This document shows positions 19,452 to 29,433 of a stretch of 64,000 nucleotides of DNA, piece after piece. Position 1 is the first letter of the stretch, and every line of letters begins with the position of its first letter. Below the pieces are notes generated by a model. That model was not told the DNA's origin. It searched no databases and was given only the letters and a program-made list of their open reading frames with translations. The translations under genes and the position numbers were made by a program. Source of the DNA: Sedimenticola sp. (GTDB lineage Bacteria > Pseudomonadota > Gammaproteobacteria > Chromatiales > Chromatiaceae); the NCBI GenBank assembly GCA_002869585.1, contig PKUO01000028.1, positions 1-64,000 of the forward strand. The letters run 5' to 3'.

Positions 19452-20984
19452 ATGTTTGAGGCAGCAAAACTGGGCCGCAAGGTATCGAAGGAATCCTACA
19501 AAGAGCAAGTGCCTGATCTGCGGACTGAACTTCTCGAGGTGCAACGTCAGCTGAAAGACACCAACACCTCCGTGGTCGTGATTATTTCCGGAGTGGAAGG
19601 CGCGGGCAAAGGTGAAGTGGTCAATCGACTGAATGAGTGGCTGGATACGCGTGGCGTACAGACATTCGCATTTTGGGACGAAACCGATGAAGAGCGTGAA
19701 CGTCCGCGTTACTGGCGATTCTGGCGTACACTGCCGGCGCGTGGAGAGGTTTCTGTCCTGTTCGGTTCCTGGTACATGGCCCCCCTGCTCTATCGCATGA
19801 CCGAACGCTGCAGCGATGTGGATCTGGATGCGGAACTCACCCGCATCACCGACTTCGAACGCATGTTGACCGAAGATGGCACTCTGCTGATTAAATTCTG
19901 GTTTCATCTCCCCGAAGACGTACAAAAGAAAAAGCTGAAAAAACTCGAGCGCAGTGATCGAAGTCGCTGGAAAATGCTGCCGCAAAAAGGTCAGTTCTCG
20001 GTGCACTATCAACAGTTCGAACAGGTTGCCGAGCATATCATCCGGCAAACCGACACGGGGATAGCGCCCTGGTATCTGATTGAAGCGACCGATGATCGCT
20101 ATCGCGACCTGACTGTGGGTCGCACGTTGCTGGAGTCCATCAAGGCACGCCTTGAGGCACCCAAAGTCACAACTGCAACCGCAACATCACATGCACCGAG
20201 CCTGCCCGCCGACCCTGATGCCCAGGTTACTGTTCTGGATCATGTTGACCTGACCCAGTGTCTGGAAAAATCTCACTATAAAACCGAACTTAAACGGTTG
20301 CAGACTGAGCTCAACAAACTGGCCTGGGAGGCGTATCAGAAAAAACGTTCCTGCGTTCTGGTGTTTGAGGGGGCCGATGCCGGTGGCAAGGGCGGTGCCA
20401 TCAGACGCGTGGTGCATTCGATAGATTCACGCCTTTACCGAACCATTCCGGTTGCTGCTCCCACCGATGAAGAGAAGGCACATCACTATCTCTGGCGGTT
20501 TTGGCGGCACATCCCCCGCGCCGGCAGACTCAGTGTCTACGACCGTTCCTGGTATGGGCGCGTGCTGGTCGAACGGGTGGAGAACTTCGCTACCCAGGAG
20601 GAGTGGAAACGCGCCTATTCAGAGATCAACGAATTTGAAGAGCAGTTGGTGGAAAGTGGCATCATTGTGCTGAAATTCTGGTTACATATCAGTAAAGAGG
20701 AGCAACTGGCGCGCTTCAAGGCACGCGAGGAGACTCCGTACAAACAGCACAAAATCACCGATGAAGACTGGCGTAATCGTGACAAGTGGGACGATTACAA
20801 GCTGGCTGTCAACGAAATGGTGATTCGCACCAGCACCGAATACGCACCCTGGACACTGGTTCCTGGCAACGACAAACCGTTCGCACGCATTGATGTGCTA
20901 AAGACGGTATGCGAACGTCTCAAGGCAGCCCTGGAAAATGATAATGCACGGCACACTTCACCTTGCAAGATGGTAAAGAGTTGA
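19452..20984 (+). CDS. pap: Polyphosphate:AMP phosphotransferase (two-domain PPK2)
   Basis: 510 residues containing two tandem PPK2 domains. The first has GVEGAGKGEVVNRLNEWLD and the second GADAGGKGGAIRRVVHSID, each a Walker A. Each is followed by a lid-like WRFWRTLPARGE or WRFWRHIPRAGR, and then GSWY or DRSWYGR. Two-domain PPK2 proteins of this length are polyphosphate:AMP phosphotransferases (class II), making ADP from AMP and polyphosphate. In these, the C-terminal domain is active and the N-terminal one degenerate, which fits the missing DR before SWY in domain 1. It ends seven bases from the convergent tatD. Confidence 0.88.
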   Translation: MFEAAKLGRKVSKESYKEQVPDLRTELLEVQRQLKDTNTSVVVIISGVEGAGKGEVVNRLNEWLDTRGVQTFAFWDETDEERERPRYWRFWRTLPARGEVSVLFGSWYMAPLLYRMTERCSDVDLDAELTRITDFERMLTEDGTLLIKFWFHLPEDVQKKKLKKLERSDRSRWKMLPQKGQFSVHYQQFEQVAEHIIRQTDTGIAPWYLIEATDDRYRDLTVGRTLLESIKARLEAPKVTTATATSHAPSLPADPDAQVTVLDHVDLTQCLEKSHYKTELKRLQTELNKLAWEAYQKKRSCVLVFEGADAGGKGGAIRRVVHSIDSRLYRTIPVAAPTDEEKAHHYLWRFWRHIPRAGRLSVYDRSWYGRVLVERVENFATQEEWKRAYSEINEFEEQLVESGIIVLKFWLHISKEEQLARFKAREETPYKQHKITDEDWRNRDKWDDYKLAVNEMVIRTSTEYAPWTLVPGNDKPFARIDVLKTVCERLKAALENDNARHTSPCKMVKS

Positions 20985-20991
20985 GAGTCGG

Positions 20992-21780
20992 CTATGACAG
21001 GTGAGATCCGGGCAATCCGAACAGTCGCATGTAGTTCGAGCTGGTGGTTTCGGCCACCTCCTCTACTTCCCATCCTCTCAGGTCAGCCACCCAAGCGGCT
21101 ACATGGGTAACATATTCCGGTAGATTTGATTTACCCCGATGGGGCACCGGTGCCAGATATGGTGCATCGGTTTCGATCAGTATCCGGTCTGCAGGCACTT
21201 TCTTGACAACCTCGCGCAGGTCCGCGGCGCTGTTGAATGTGATAATGCCCGAGAATGAGATATAGAACCCGAGATCAAGCGCCTGCTTCGCCATCTCCCA
21301 ATCTTCGGTAAAACAGTGCATTACGCCCCCCACATCACGCGCCTGCTGCTCGACCATAATCGCGATTGTATCTTTCTGCGCAGCCCGGGTATGTATGATC
21401 AAGGGCTTTTCAGCCGCATGCGCCGCCTGAATATGGCACCGGAAACGATCCTGTTGCCAGGTCAGATCACCTTCACTGCGGAAATAATCCAGGCCGGTTT
21501 CACCGATCGCCACATTTCTGGGATGCTCTGCCAGTTTCACCAGCTGTTCCGGTGTAGGCTCGATACGCTCCTTGTCATTCGGATGGACACCAACAGAGAT
21601 CGAAATATCCTGGAACGGCTCAACCAGCTCTACCATGGCCGGATAGCTTTCCAGATCGATGGAGACGCACAGCATATGGTCTATGCCGTTCGCCTTGCTG
21701 GAATTAACCAGATTTTCAAATCGATTCTCAAACCGGCTGAGATCCAGGCGGTCGAGATGGCAATGCGAGTCAACTAACAA
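20992..21780 (-). CDS. tatD: TatD-family metal-dependent DNase
   Basis: 262 residues. The amidohydrolase-type metal ligands are visible: DSHCHLD at the start (H6, H8), IGETGLDY (Glu), PLIIHTRAA (His), GVMHCFTEDW (His) and LIETDAPYLAPVPHRG (Asp). It is the YcfH type of TatD, a 3'-5' exonuclease/deoxyribonuclease. It is the last gene of the minus-strand holB-pilZ-tatD group, as in many Gammaproteobacteria. Confidence 0.9.
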   Translation of the reverse strand: MLVDSHCHLDRLDLSRFENRFENLVNSSKANGIDHMLCVSIDLESYPAMVELVEPFQDISISVGVHPNDKERIEPTPEQLVKLAEHPRNVAIGETGLDYFRSEGDLTWQQDRFRCHIQAAHAAEKPLIIHTRAAQKDTIAIMVEQQARDVGGVMHCFTEDWEMAKQALDLGFYISFSGIITFNSAADLREVVKKVPADRILIETDAPYLAPVPHRGKSNLPEYVTHVAAWVADLRGWEVEEVAETTSSNYMRLFGLPGSHLS

Positions 21781-21916
21781 CGATATTCTCCGGGGTTATC
21801 AATCAGCACCAAGAAGTTGATTAATTCCCGACTATTTTACTCATATTTGGCACACATCAACAACACAGAGGGGGTATTACGACCCTGAGCTGTATCTATC
21901 TGCCGATAGCTTTGAA

Positions 21917-22276
21917 CTACATGGTGTGGGTGGGACGATCGGCTTTTAATGCGCCGGCGAGATAGGTCTCAATCTTGTTGCGGGCAAGGCCACCATCCTG
22001 GTCGCTGAACTGAACACCGATACCTGCAGCCCGGTTGCCCTCGGCACCGATCGGTGTGATCCAGATCACCTTGCCGGCAACCGGTATCCGTTCGGTCTCC
22101 TCCATCAGCGTGAGCAGCATAAACACCTCATCCCCGAGCTTGTACTTTTTTGTTGTGGGGATGAACAGCCCGCCATTCTTGACGAACTGCATGTATGCAG
22201 CATACAAGGCATTTTTATCCTTGATAGTCAGGGACAGTATGCCTTGTCGTCCGGTTGGCGCCTTGGGTGCATTCAT
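21917..22276 (-). CDS. pilZ: PilZ-domain protein (type IV pilus PilZ)
   Basis: 119 residues. LSLTIKDKNALYAAYMQFVK, then GGLFIPTTKKYKLGDEVFML and AAGIGVQFSDQDG, is the type IV pilus PilZ. This founding member lacks the RxxxR c-di-GMP motif and is needed for pilus assembly through PilB. Its ATG directly follows the holB stop codon with no gap, so it is translationally coupled. The order holB-pilZ-tatD is the one known from Pseudomonas. Confidence 0.88.
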   Translation of the reverse strand: MNAPKAPTGRQGILSLTIKDKNALYAAYMQFVKNGGLFIPTTKKYKLGDEVFMLLTLMEETERIPVAGKVIWITPIGAEGNRAAGIGVQFSDQDGGLARNKIETYLAGALKADRPTHTM

Positions 22277-23317
22277 TTAGACAATTCTCGAATCAACTCT
22301 CGCATTTCGTTGTTTGATAGTAACACTCGTCAACAACAGGTCTTCCAGTAACATATGACTATTGAGCTGTGATCCCAGTGTCCGGGTCGCATCCAGAAGT
22401 TTATCAAGAAGAGCGTACAACGCCTTCAATTCTATCGCCAAAGCCAATGCTTGCAAGCGTTCTTTTTGATCACGATTTATTAAATTTTCCGTGGCTGGGA
22501 CCATTTTAAGGCGTATAAGATCAATTAGCCAGCCGCTCATCCAACCTAGCAACTGGGGGAGTTGCAGGGTATTCCAGCGTGCAGCGACTGAGACAGGATC
22601 AGTTTTTCTCGCCAGTACCTTGCAGAACTCATCCAATACGGCCGATCTGACCTTCAGGGCATCACCTTGCGTCAGGGCCAATGCCTGCAATGGTGAACCG
22701 GATGCGAGACGCAGTAGTAGCGTTGCATCCTGTTGCCCGATCTGGGGAGCCAGCCAGTCAGTGGCAGTTTTATGGTCAGGTACTGTAAACGGAATTTTCT
22801 GACAGCGGCTGCGAATGGTTGCAGGCAATCGTACCGGCTTGCTGGTAATCAGCACCATCAGTGTTCTGGCAACCGGTTCTTCCAGGGTTTTCAGCAGGCT
22901 GTTTGCGGCGGATGAGTTCATCGCATCCGCCGGTTCGATGATAATCACCTTATAACCACCACCCTGGGATGTGAGCGCCTCTTTTGCGGTGAATTCACGG
23001 ATGGTGTCGATACGAATGGCCTTGCCGGGCTCTTCGGGTTCGATGCGTCTGTAGTCGGGGTGTGTGCCAGCCCGAAACAGATGACAGTTTTTACACTGCC
23101 CACAGGCCATGCCATCATCTGCCGGTGATGTGCATAGCATTGAGGCGGCGATTGCGACACCAAACTGCGCCTTACCCAGGCCATCAGGACCGGTGAGTAA
23201 CAGTGCATGTGGCATTCTGTCTGCGGCAATCGATTGGCGCAGCCGCAGCCAGTTCTCCTGGTGCCAGGGGTACAACTCCGGTATTTTCCCGGCCTCGGCT
23301 TCTTTTTCTGCGCTCAT
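22277..23317 (-). CDS. holB: DNA polymerase III subunit delta prime
   Basis: 346 residues. It is a clamp-loader AAA+ ATPase subunit: HALLLTGPDGLGKAQFGVAIA is the P-loop region. The zinc module is CTSPADDGMACGQCKNCHLF, and the sensor-like LLKTLEEP and SRCQKIPF motifs follow. It helps to open and load the beta clamp at replication forks. Its ATG overlaps the tmk stop by four bases, a standard tmk-holB coupling. Confidence 0.9.
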   Translation of the reverse strand: MSAEKEAEAGKIPELYPWHQENWLRLRQSIAADRMPHALLLTGPDGLGKAQFGVAIAASMLCTSPADDGMACGQCKNCHLFRAGTHPDYRRIEPEEPGKAIRIDTIREFTAKEALTSQGGGYKVIIIEPADAMNSSAANSLLKTLEEPVARTLMVLITSKPVRLPATIRSRCQKIPFTVPDHKTATDWLAPQIGQQDATLLLRLASGSPLQALALTQGDALKVRSAVLDEFCKVLARKTDPVSVAARWNTLQLPQLLGWMSGWLIDLIRLKMVPATENLINRDQKERLQALALAIELKALYALLDKLLDATRTLGSQLNSHMLLEDLLLTSVTIKQRNARVDSRIV

Positions 23318-23946
23318 GTCGACAAAAACCTGGTCAGCACCTGGCTGATCTGCTGTTGCACCGCATCGAGTGTCTGCGCGGCATCGATTATCTTCACCCG
23401 CTCGGGTTGTTCGGCGGCGATGCGCAGATAGGCATTCCTGACCTTTTCAAAAAATCCCATGGCCTCGCTCTCGAAACGGTCGGGAGCGGAACGTTGCCCC
23501 GCCCTTTGCATCCCCACCTCGACCGGCAGATCCAACAACAGGGTCAGATCGGGACGCAGTTCGCCCTGTACCCAGCTCTCCAGGCTTTGAATCCTTTGCC
23601 AGTCCATTTCCCGACCACCGCCCTGATAGGCAAATGAGGCATCTGTAAAACGGTCACACAGTACCCAGTGTCCTGCCGCAATGGCCGGTTTGATCACCTC
23701 GGCGATATGTTGCGCGCGGGCGGCGAACATCAGTAACAGCTCGGTTTCATCCGACATCCCGGTATGTTTGTGACCAAGCAGCAATTCACGGATTTCCTCC
23801 CCGAGCGCTGTACCACCCGGTTAGCGGGTAAACACCACCTGCAGTTTCCGCTGTTCGAGAAATTGGCGGATAAAGGCGATATTACTGCTTTTTCCGGCGC
23901 CCTCGCCCCCCTCGATAGTGATGAATTTACCTTGAGTAACGGTCAT
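23314..23946 (-). pseudogene. tmk: Thymidylate kinase interrupted by TAA in the TREPGGT motif
   Basis: The kinase makes dTDP from dTMP and is normally essential. A 211-codon frame runs from ATG 23946 to the stop at 23314. It has the P-loop EGGEGAGKSS (about 12-21), LCDRFTDASFAYQGGGRE and the lid RSAPDRFESE. The only fault is TAA at 23821-23823, codon 42, where the frame reads VVFTR, stop, PGGTALGEE. The family motif is TREPGGT, so the stop replaces a conserved glutamate by one base (GAA to TAA). There is no indel. An internal restart would lack the P-loop. Gene order mltG-tmk-holB is normal; the gap to mltG is seven bases. Confidence 0.9.
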
Positions 23947-23953
23947 TGTCTGC

Positions 23954-24955
23954 TCATTTCCGTTTCAACTGATATTTTCTGACGGCCTTGTTGTGTTCTT
24001 CCAGGGTACCTGAAAAGTAGTGGCTGCCATCACCCTTGGCGACAAAATAGAGGGCCTTCCCCGATTTTGGATGGAGTACGGCGTCTATGGCATCGATTCC
24101 CGGCATGCAAATCGGCGTGGGCGTGAGCCCGTTGCGGGTGTAGGTGTTATAAGGCGTGTCACGCGTCAAATCACTGCGTCGGATATTGCCATCAAAGCTC
24201 TAGCCGATTCCGTAGATTACAGTTGGATCGGTCTGCAGTTTCATGCCTTTTTGCAAGCGACGGACAAACACACCGGCAATCTCCGGGCGCTCACTGGCGA
24301 GTCCAGTCTCTTTTTCCACGATTGAAGCGAGTATCAGGGCCTCGTAGGCGGTTTTTAACGGCAGATTTTCATCCCGTTCAGGCCACTTTGCCTCCAGGAC
24401 CTGATCCATGGCCTTGGCGGCGCGTTTCAGAAATGCCAGATCTGTAGTGCCTCTGGGAAAGTGATAGGTATCCGGTAGAAACCGACCCTCCGGGTGTTCC
24501 CCGGCCATCTCCAGGCGATCCATGATCTCGCTATCGGAAAGCTGTTCCAGGGTGTGAACCAGGACCGGTGAGCCTGCGACGGCCTGCAGAACCTCCCTGA
24601 ATGTCCACCCTTCAACCAGAGTCAGTGAGTGACTGACAACCTCACCCGCAACCAGAAGCGCCAATAGAGAAGCTGGCGTCGTACCCTGGGGGATATTGTA
24701 CTCACCCGCCTTGATTTTCGGCGCCGAGCCATCCAATCTTGCCAGAATCTTCAGATAGAGTGGCTTCTCCACCACGCCCTGTGCCGCCAGATCATTGGCC
24801 AGGCTGGACACCGAGGAACCGGGTTTGAGCAGATAGACCGTTCCATTCGCAGGGATATTTAGCGGGGTAGATTTAAACTGGTTGAAATCCATCATCAGCC
24901 AGGCAGCCAGAAAGCTGGTAGTGATGACGATTATTCCAAGAACTCTATTGATCAT
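23954..24955 (-). pseudogene. mltG: Endolytic transglycosylase MltG interrupted by in-frame TAG
   Basis: MltG (YceG) cuts nascent peptidoglycan strands at the inner membrane. The frame runs from ATG 24955 to the stop at 23954, 333 codons, near the family length of about 340. It has an N-terminal helix (VLGIIVITTSFLAAWLMM) and the LysM-like part around KPGSSVSSLANDL. The catalytic Glu lies in ILASIVEKETGLASER. TAG at 24200-24202 (codon 252) follows QTDPTVIYGIG. The frame then resumes SFDGNIRRSDL and TPYNTYTRNGLTPTPICMPG. In the E. coli protein that position (YGMGE) is glutamate, so GAG to TAG explains it. The stop would remove the last quarter. Confidence 0.88.
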
Positions 24956-24971
24956 AAGGCTTATTTTTCTG

Positions 24972-25790
24972 CTATACCGTTGCAAAACCCTTGCTGATCA
25001 CCGTCCGTAGCAGAGTCTGGTCGATCAGGTTGACGGGGTATTCTACCCCATCAAAAACCCTGACGGGCCAGATGCCGATCAAAGAATTGGTCAAAAACAG
25101 TCCATCCGCGGCTTTCAGGTCATCAACCCTCACCTGTTGTTCTTCGGCCTTGATAGCGAGATCTCGCGCGGTCTCGATTACCACCTGTCGCATAATCCCC
25201 TTCACCCCACACTGATCGAGAAGTGGCGTGATCAGTTGCCCCGACTTCACCAGGAAGAGATTACTCATAGTGCCTTCGATGACGTTATCAGCACCATCCA
25301 GGACCACCCCTTCGTTGATTCCAGGGTCACTCCACTCGGCCCGCGCCAGGACCTGTTCCAGACGATTCAGATGTTTAAGGCCAGCCAGACGTGCATTCCA
25401 ACCCAGCCTTGTGTCGCAGAGACGAACTGCCACACCAACACGGGCATGATCATCCGGATAGTCCGGCCAGGGGGTTGTATGGATAATCCGTGTCGGGGTC
25501 ATAGTAGAGGCCGGATTGTATCCCCTACCGCCCTCACCTCGGGTCAGGATGATTTTCAGTACCGCTCGACTGGTTTGAGCCGCTTCGGCACGAGATTCTT
25601 CCCGTAATTGATTGATATCCGGCTGAACCATACCGAGAGCCTGACATCCTGCCACCAGTCGTTCCAAATGGCGATCCAGCAGAGCGGGTTTGCCATTGAT
25701 GACAGCCAGGGTTTCAAACAGGCCATCGCCATACTGCAGACCTCGGTCGAGGGCTGAGATCAGATGGCTTGGCTGACCGTTTATGAGCAA
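24972..25790 (-). CDS. pabC: Aminodeoxychorismate lyase
   Basis: 272 residues, fold-type IV PLP enzyme that makes p-aminobenzoate for folate. LDRGLQYGDGLFETLAV at the N-terminus, the PLP-lysine region GLKHLNRLEQVLAR, EGTMSNLFLVK and QCGVKGIMRQVVIE are the class IV aminotransferase landmarks. It lies in the usual place between fabF and mltG, 16 bases before the mltG ATG. A hairpin terminator sits between it and fabF, so it may use a separate promoter or read-through. Confidence 0.88.
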   Translation of the reverse strand: MLINGQPSHLISALDRGLQYGDGLFETLAVINGKPALLDRHLERLVAGCQALGMVQPDINQLREESRAEAAQTSRAVLKIILTRGEGGRGYNPASTMTPTRIIHTTPWPDYPDDHARVGVAVRLCDTRLGWNARLAGLKHLNRLEQVLARAEWSDPGINEGVVLDGADNVIEGTMSNLFLVKSGQLITPLLDQCGVKGIMRQVVIETARDLAIKAEEQQVRVDDLKAADGLFLTNSLIGIWPVRVFDGVEYPVNLIDQTLLRTVISKGFATV

Positions 25791-25862
25791 GGGTTACTCC
25801 GGACGCAGACGCTTGAGCGAAACAGGCAATGACAGACGAGAGAAAAATCAGAAACCAGGGGT

Positions 25863-25897
25863 GGAAAATAACAGAGGCGGGATATACCCGCCTCTGT
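25863..25897 (-). terminator. Intrinsic terminator after fabF
   Basis: On the minus strand an 11-bp perfect stem (ACAGAGGCGGG / CCCGCCTCTGT, loop TATAT) is followed by TATTTT. It lies 13 bases past the fabF stop and should end or attenuate the yceD-to-fabF transcript before pabC. Confidence 0.7.
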
Positions 25898-25910
25898 AAA
25901 CTTGCCGGGA

Positions 25911-27155
25911 CTAGCCGGTGAATCGCTTCAGGGCCAGTGTACCGTTGGTGCCACCAAATCCAAAAGAGTTGGAGAGCGCGAGATCAATTTTCATCTCGCG
26001 GGCAGTATTCGGTACAAAATCAAGGTCGCATTCCGGATCCTGATTTTCCAGGTTGATCGTCGGAGGTGCGACCTGATCACGAATGGCCAGAGCAGTAAAT
26101 ACCGCTTCAGCACCACCCGCTGCACCCAGCATGTGGCCAGTCATCGATTTGGTGGAACTGACCGCCAGCTTGTAGGCGTGATCGCCAAATGCACCCTTGA
26201 CGCCCTTGGTCTCAGCCACATCGCCAGCTGGAGTGGAAGTTCCGTGGGCGTTGATGTAATCCACCTGATCGCGATTCAATCCGCCATCGGCCAGGGCCAG
26301 CAACATACAGTCACGGGCGCCAGCGCCATTTTCTGACGGTGCGGTCATGTGGTAGGCGTCCGAGTTCATGCCGACACCGGCTACTTCCGCATAGATGGTG
26401 GCGCCACGCGCCATGGCATGCTCGTAATCTTCCAGGACCATCACCCCCGCTCCATCACTGAGTACGAAACCGTCACGTTCTCTGTCCCAGGGGCGGCTCG
26501 CTCTTTCCGGATCATCGTTACGCGTTGAGAGTGCACGGGCTGCGGCGAATCCACCGAGACCCACCGGAGATGTAGCCATCTCTGATCCGCCAGCAATCAT
26601 CACGTCCACGTAGCCGTGGCGAATCAGGCGAGTAGCTTCGCCGATATTGTGTGTTCCGGTACTGCAGGCAGAGACAATCGAATAGTTGGGGCCTTTCAAT
26701 CCGTATTTGATCGAGAGATTTCCAGCAACCATATTAATGATGTTAGCAGGCACGAAGAAAGGTGAAATCTTGCGTGGACCGCCGTCGACATAGGCCTGAT
26801 AGCTGTTTTCGATGCCGGTGATACCGCCGATACCGGAACCAATTGCGACGCCCATGCGTGCTGCGTTCTCTTCGGTAATCTCGAGACCGCTGTCCTCAAT
26901 CGCCTGACATCCTGCAGCCAACCCATAGTGAATGAATTTGTCCATTTTCCGGACATCTTTCTTCGCTATGTACTGGGTGATATCAAAGTCATAGATGGGA
27001 CCGCCAAAACGGGTGCTGAACGGTTCTACATCAAAATGGGTGATTGGCTTGATTCCACTCTTGCCAGCGAGAATGTTGTCCCAAGCTTCTTTCACAGTGT
27101 GACCTACGGGCGCTACCATGCCAAGCCCAGTCACCACAACCCTTCTTCCAGACAT
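25911..27155 (-). CDS. fabF: 3-oxoacyl-ACP synthase II
   Basis: 414 residues from ATG 27155 (the open frame extends further, but the family begins at [11 protein letters not shown]). The elongating ketosynthase of type II fatty acid synthesis. The Cys-His-His triad is C164 in [10 protein letters not shown], the histidine in [12 protein letters not shown] and the histidine in [10 protein letters not shown]. It lies directly after acpP. The 101-base acpP-fabF gap holds a weak GGCC hairpin (27194-27232), possibly an attenuator. Confidence 0.93.
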   Translation of the reverse strand: MSGRRVVVTGLGMVAPVGHTVKEAWDNILAGKSGIKPITHFDVEPFSTRFGGPIYDFDITQYIAKKDVRKMDKFIHYGLAAGCQAIEDSGLEITEENAARMGVAIGSGIGGITGIENSYQAYVDGGPRKISPFFVPANIINMVAGNLSIKYGLKGPNYSIVSACSTGTHNIGEATRLIRHGYVDVMIAGGSEMATSPVGLGGFAAARALSTRNDDPERASRPWDRERDGFVLSDGAGVMVLEDYEHAMARGATIYAEVAGVGMNSDAYHMTAPSENGAGARDCMLLALADGGLNRDQVDYINAHGTSTPAGDVAETKGVKGAFGDHAYKLAVSSTKSMTGHMLGAAGGAEAVFTALAIRDQVAPPTINLENQDPECDLDFVPNTAREMKIDLALSNSFGFGGTNGTLALKRFTG

Positions 27156-27256
27156 GTAAGATCTACCCCCTATTTTGGGATCAGATAAAGCGAAAGGCCG
27201 CAATCCGCCTGTTTAGGGTGAGTTACGGCCTTGCTTGAAATAGGCAATTATAAAGA

Positions 27257-27493
27257 TCAGCTACTGTGCGCGTTGACGTAGTCAATAGCCTGCTGAACAG
27301 TTGTGATCTTTTCGGCATCTTCGTCAGGAATTTCGGTTTCGAACTCTTCCTCAAGCGCCATTACCAGCTCTACTGTGTCCAATGAATCAGCGCCCAAGTC
27401 ATCAACAAAAGAGGCCTCAAGGGTCACTTCGTCTTCGGTAACGCCCAGCTGTTCAACAACAATTTTCTTAACTCGTTCTTCGACAGAGCTCAT
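27257..27493 (-). CDS. acpP: Acyl carrier protein
   Basis: 78 residues, very acidic. S37 in [18 protein letters not shown] takes the 4'-phosphopantetheine arm. It carries growing acyl chains for FabF, FabG, FabH and PlsX, all encoded around it. The 188-base gap to fabG is long for this block and AT-rich, so it could hold an acpP promoter. Confidence 0.95.
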   Translation of the reverse strand: MSSVEERVKKIVVEQLGVTEDEVTLEASFVDDLGADSLDTVELVMALEEEFETEIPDEDAEKITTVQQAIDYVNAHSS

Positions 27494-27681
27494 CTTCTTT
27501 CGTTCCTCCGGATTACTAGGGCACCCAACGGTGACCGCAGTGGTATTTTATTCACAATTCCAGCAAGTTAAAAGCACATTATGCCTCGCCCTCTTTTTGC
27601 CTGATATTATGAATATTTCAAGTATTTACAGTAAGTTAGTTACGCAATTTAAATAAATTTATAGTTTATGGGTATTAGTAA

Positions 27682-28422
27682 TTACCCCATAAACATACCG
27701 CCATTAACATGAATTGTCTCACCAGTAATATATCCGGCGGCTTTCGATGCCAGGAATACGACAGCGTTGGCAATGTCATCAGGGTCGCCCAAACGGGCCA
27801 GTGGGATGGCGCTCAACAGTGACTTTTTCTGCTCTTCCGACAACTCACGGGTCATGTCAGTATCGATGAAACCCGGAGCGACAGCGTTGACGGTGATCCC
27901 GCGGGATCCGACTTCTCTGGCCAGGGATTTGGTGAAACCGATCATACCGGCTTTGGCGGCTGAATAGTTCGTCTGACCGGGATTACCTGTGGAGCCGACC
28001 ACCGAGGCGATACTGATAATGCGCCCCTTCTTGGCCTTCATCATGTCACGCAGGCAGGCCTTGGAGAGACGATAGATAGAGGTCAGATTGGTCTCTATTA
28101 TCGAGTTCCACTCGTCATCCTTCATGCGCATCAGGAGATTGTCACGGGTAATACCGGCATTATTGACCAAGATGCCAGGAGCGCCATACGCCTCTTTTAT
28201 TGCAGCGATGACCTGATCCACGGATTCCTGCTGGGTGACATTCAGCAGCATGCCCCTGCCCTGGATATTGGCAGCGGCGAAACGCTCGGAGATTGCCTCA
28301 GCGCCCGATTCTGATGTGGCGGTGCCGATGACCGTTGCCCCCTGAGCGCCCAGGCCCAGCGCGATCGCCTGGCCGATTCCACGGCTGGCCCCGGTTACCA
28401 GGGCAATTTCATTCTCAAGCAT
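27682..28422 (-). CDS. fabG: 3-oxoacyl-ACP reductase
   Basis: 246 residues, short-chain dehydrogenase. NADPH loop TGASRGIGQAIALGLG, NNAGITRDNLLMRM and the Ser-Tyr-Lys active site (IASVVGSTGNPGQTNYSAAKAG) are all present. CTGGAGAATAACA precedes the ATG. It follows fabH by 42 bases; fabD, which normally lies between these two, is missing. Confidence 0.94.
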   Translation of the reverse strand: MLENEIALVTGASRGIGQAIALGLGAQGATVIGTATSESGAEAISERFAAANIQGRGMLLNVTQQESVDQVIAAIKEAYGAPGILVNNAGITRDNLLMRMKDDEWNSIIETNLTSIYRLSKACLRDMMKAKKGRIISIASVVGSTGNPGQTNYSAAKAGMIGFTKSLAREVGSRGITVNAVAPGFIDTDMTRELSEEQKKSLLSAIPLARLGDPDDIANAVVFLASKAAGYITGETIHVNGGMFMG

Positions 28423-28464
28423 TGTTATTCTCCAGATCCAAAATCGTCTGTTTATCGTCTGAGA

Positions 28465-29433
28465 TTAATATTTGACCAGCACAGAGCCCCAGGTAAAACC
28501 GCCACCAAAGGCCTCCATCAGCAAAGTTTCGCCGCGTTTGATTCTACCCTCACGCACGGCAACATCAAAGGCGAGTGGCACCGATGCGGCTGAGGTATTG
28601 CCGTGGTCATGCACAGTGACTACCACATGATCCATTGACATGCCGAGTTTTCGCGCGGTGGCGTTGATAATGCGAATGTTGGCCTGATGTGGAATCAACC
28701 AATCAATATCCGCTTTCTCCAGTCCGTTCTTTTCCAGCGTTTCGTCAACAATCCTGCCAAGGGTGTTGACGGCCATCTTGAAGACCTCGTTGCCACGCAT
28801 CTCGACAAAGGCCGCGTTGTCCCGCACCTTTTCGTAGCCCCTGGAAACGCCGTCAGGCACCTGGAGCAGGCTGGCGTAATCGCCGTCGGCATGCAGATGG
28901 GTAGAGAGTATCCCCGGTTCATCACTGGCTTCCAACACTACTGCTCCGGCACCGTCGCCAAACAACACGCAGGTATCCCGGTCTTTCCAGTTAATGATTC
29001 TGGAAAAGGTTTCCGCTCCAACAACCAGGGCGCATTTTGCGCTTCCGGCACGGATAAAGTTATCCGCCACGCCCATGGCGTAGATGAAACCGGTGCATAC
29101 GGCCTGCACATCGAAGGCGGGGGAGCCGTGGATATCCAGGCGACTCTGCAGCAGACAGGCAGTGCTTGGAAAAACCTGATCAGGGGTGGTTGTCGCCAGT
29201 ACGATCAGATCGATGTCTGCTGGAGATTTCCCCGCGGCCTCCATGGCCTTACGTGATGCGTGCTCCGCCAGGTCGCAGGTGGTCTCATTTTCTGCAGCGA
29301 TATGACGCTTGTTGATTCCGGTCCGTTCACGAATCCACTGGTCCGTGGTATCGACCATTTTCTCCAGATCCTGGTTGGTCAGCACCTTGTCCGGCAGGTA
29401 GCTGCCTGTACCGATTATTCTGGAATAATTCAC
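28465..29433 (-). CDS. fabH: 3-oxoacyl-ACP synthase III
   Basis: 322 residues. It starts fatty acid chains from acetyl-CoA and malonyl-ACP. C113 ([14 protein letters not shown]), the histidine in [11 protein letters not shown] and the asparagine in [13 protein letters not shown] form the active site. Its start overlaps the plsX stop by four bases. Confidence 0.94.
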   Translation of the reverse strand: MNYSRIIGTGSYLPDKVLTNQDLEKMVDTTDQWIRERTGINKRHIAAENETTCDLAEHASRKAMEAAGKSPADIDLIVLATTTPDQVFPSTACLLQSRLDIHGSPAFDVQAVCTGFIYAMGVADNFIRAGSAKCALVVGAETFSRIINWKDRDTCVLFGDGAGAVVLEASDEPGILSTHLHADGDYASLLQVPDGVSRGYEKVRDNAAFVEMRGNEVFKMAVNTLGRIVDETLEKNGLEKADIDWLIPHQANIRIINATARKLGMSMDHVVVTVHDHGNTSAASVPLAFDVAVREGRIKRGETLLMEAFGGGFTWGSVLVKY

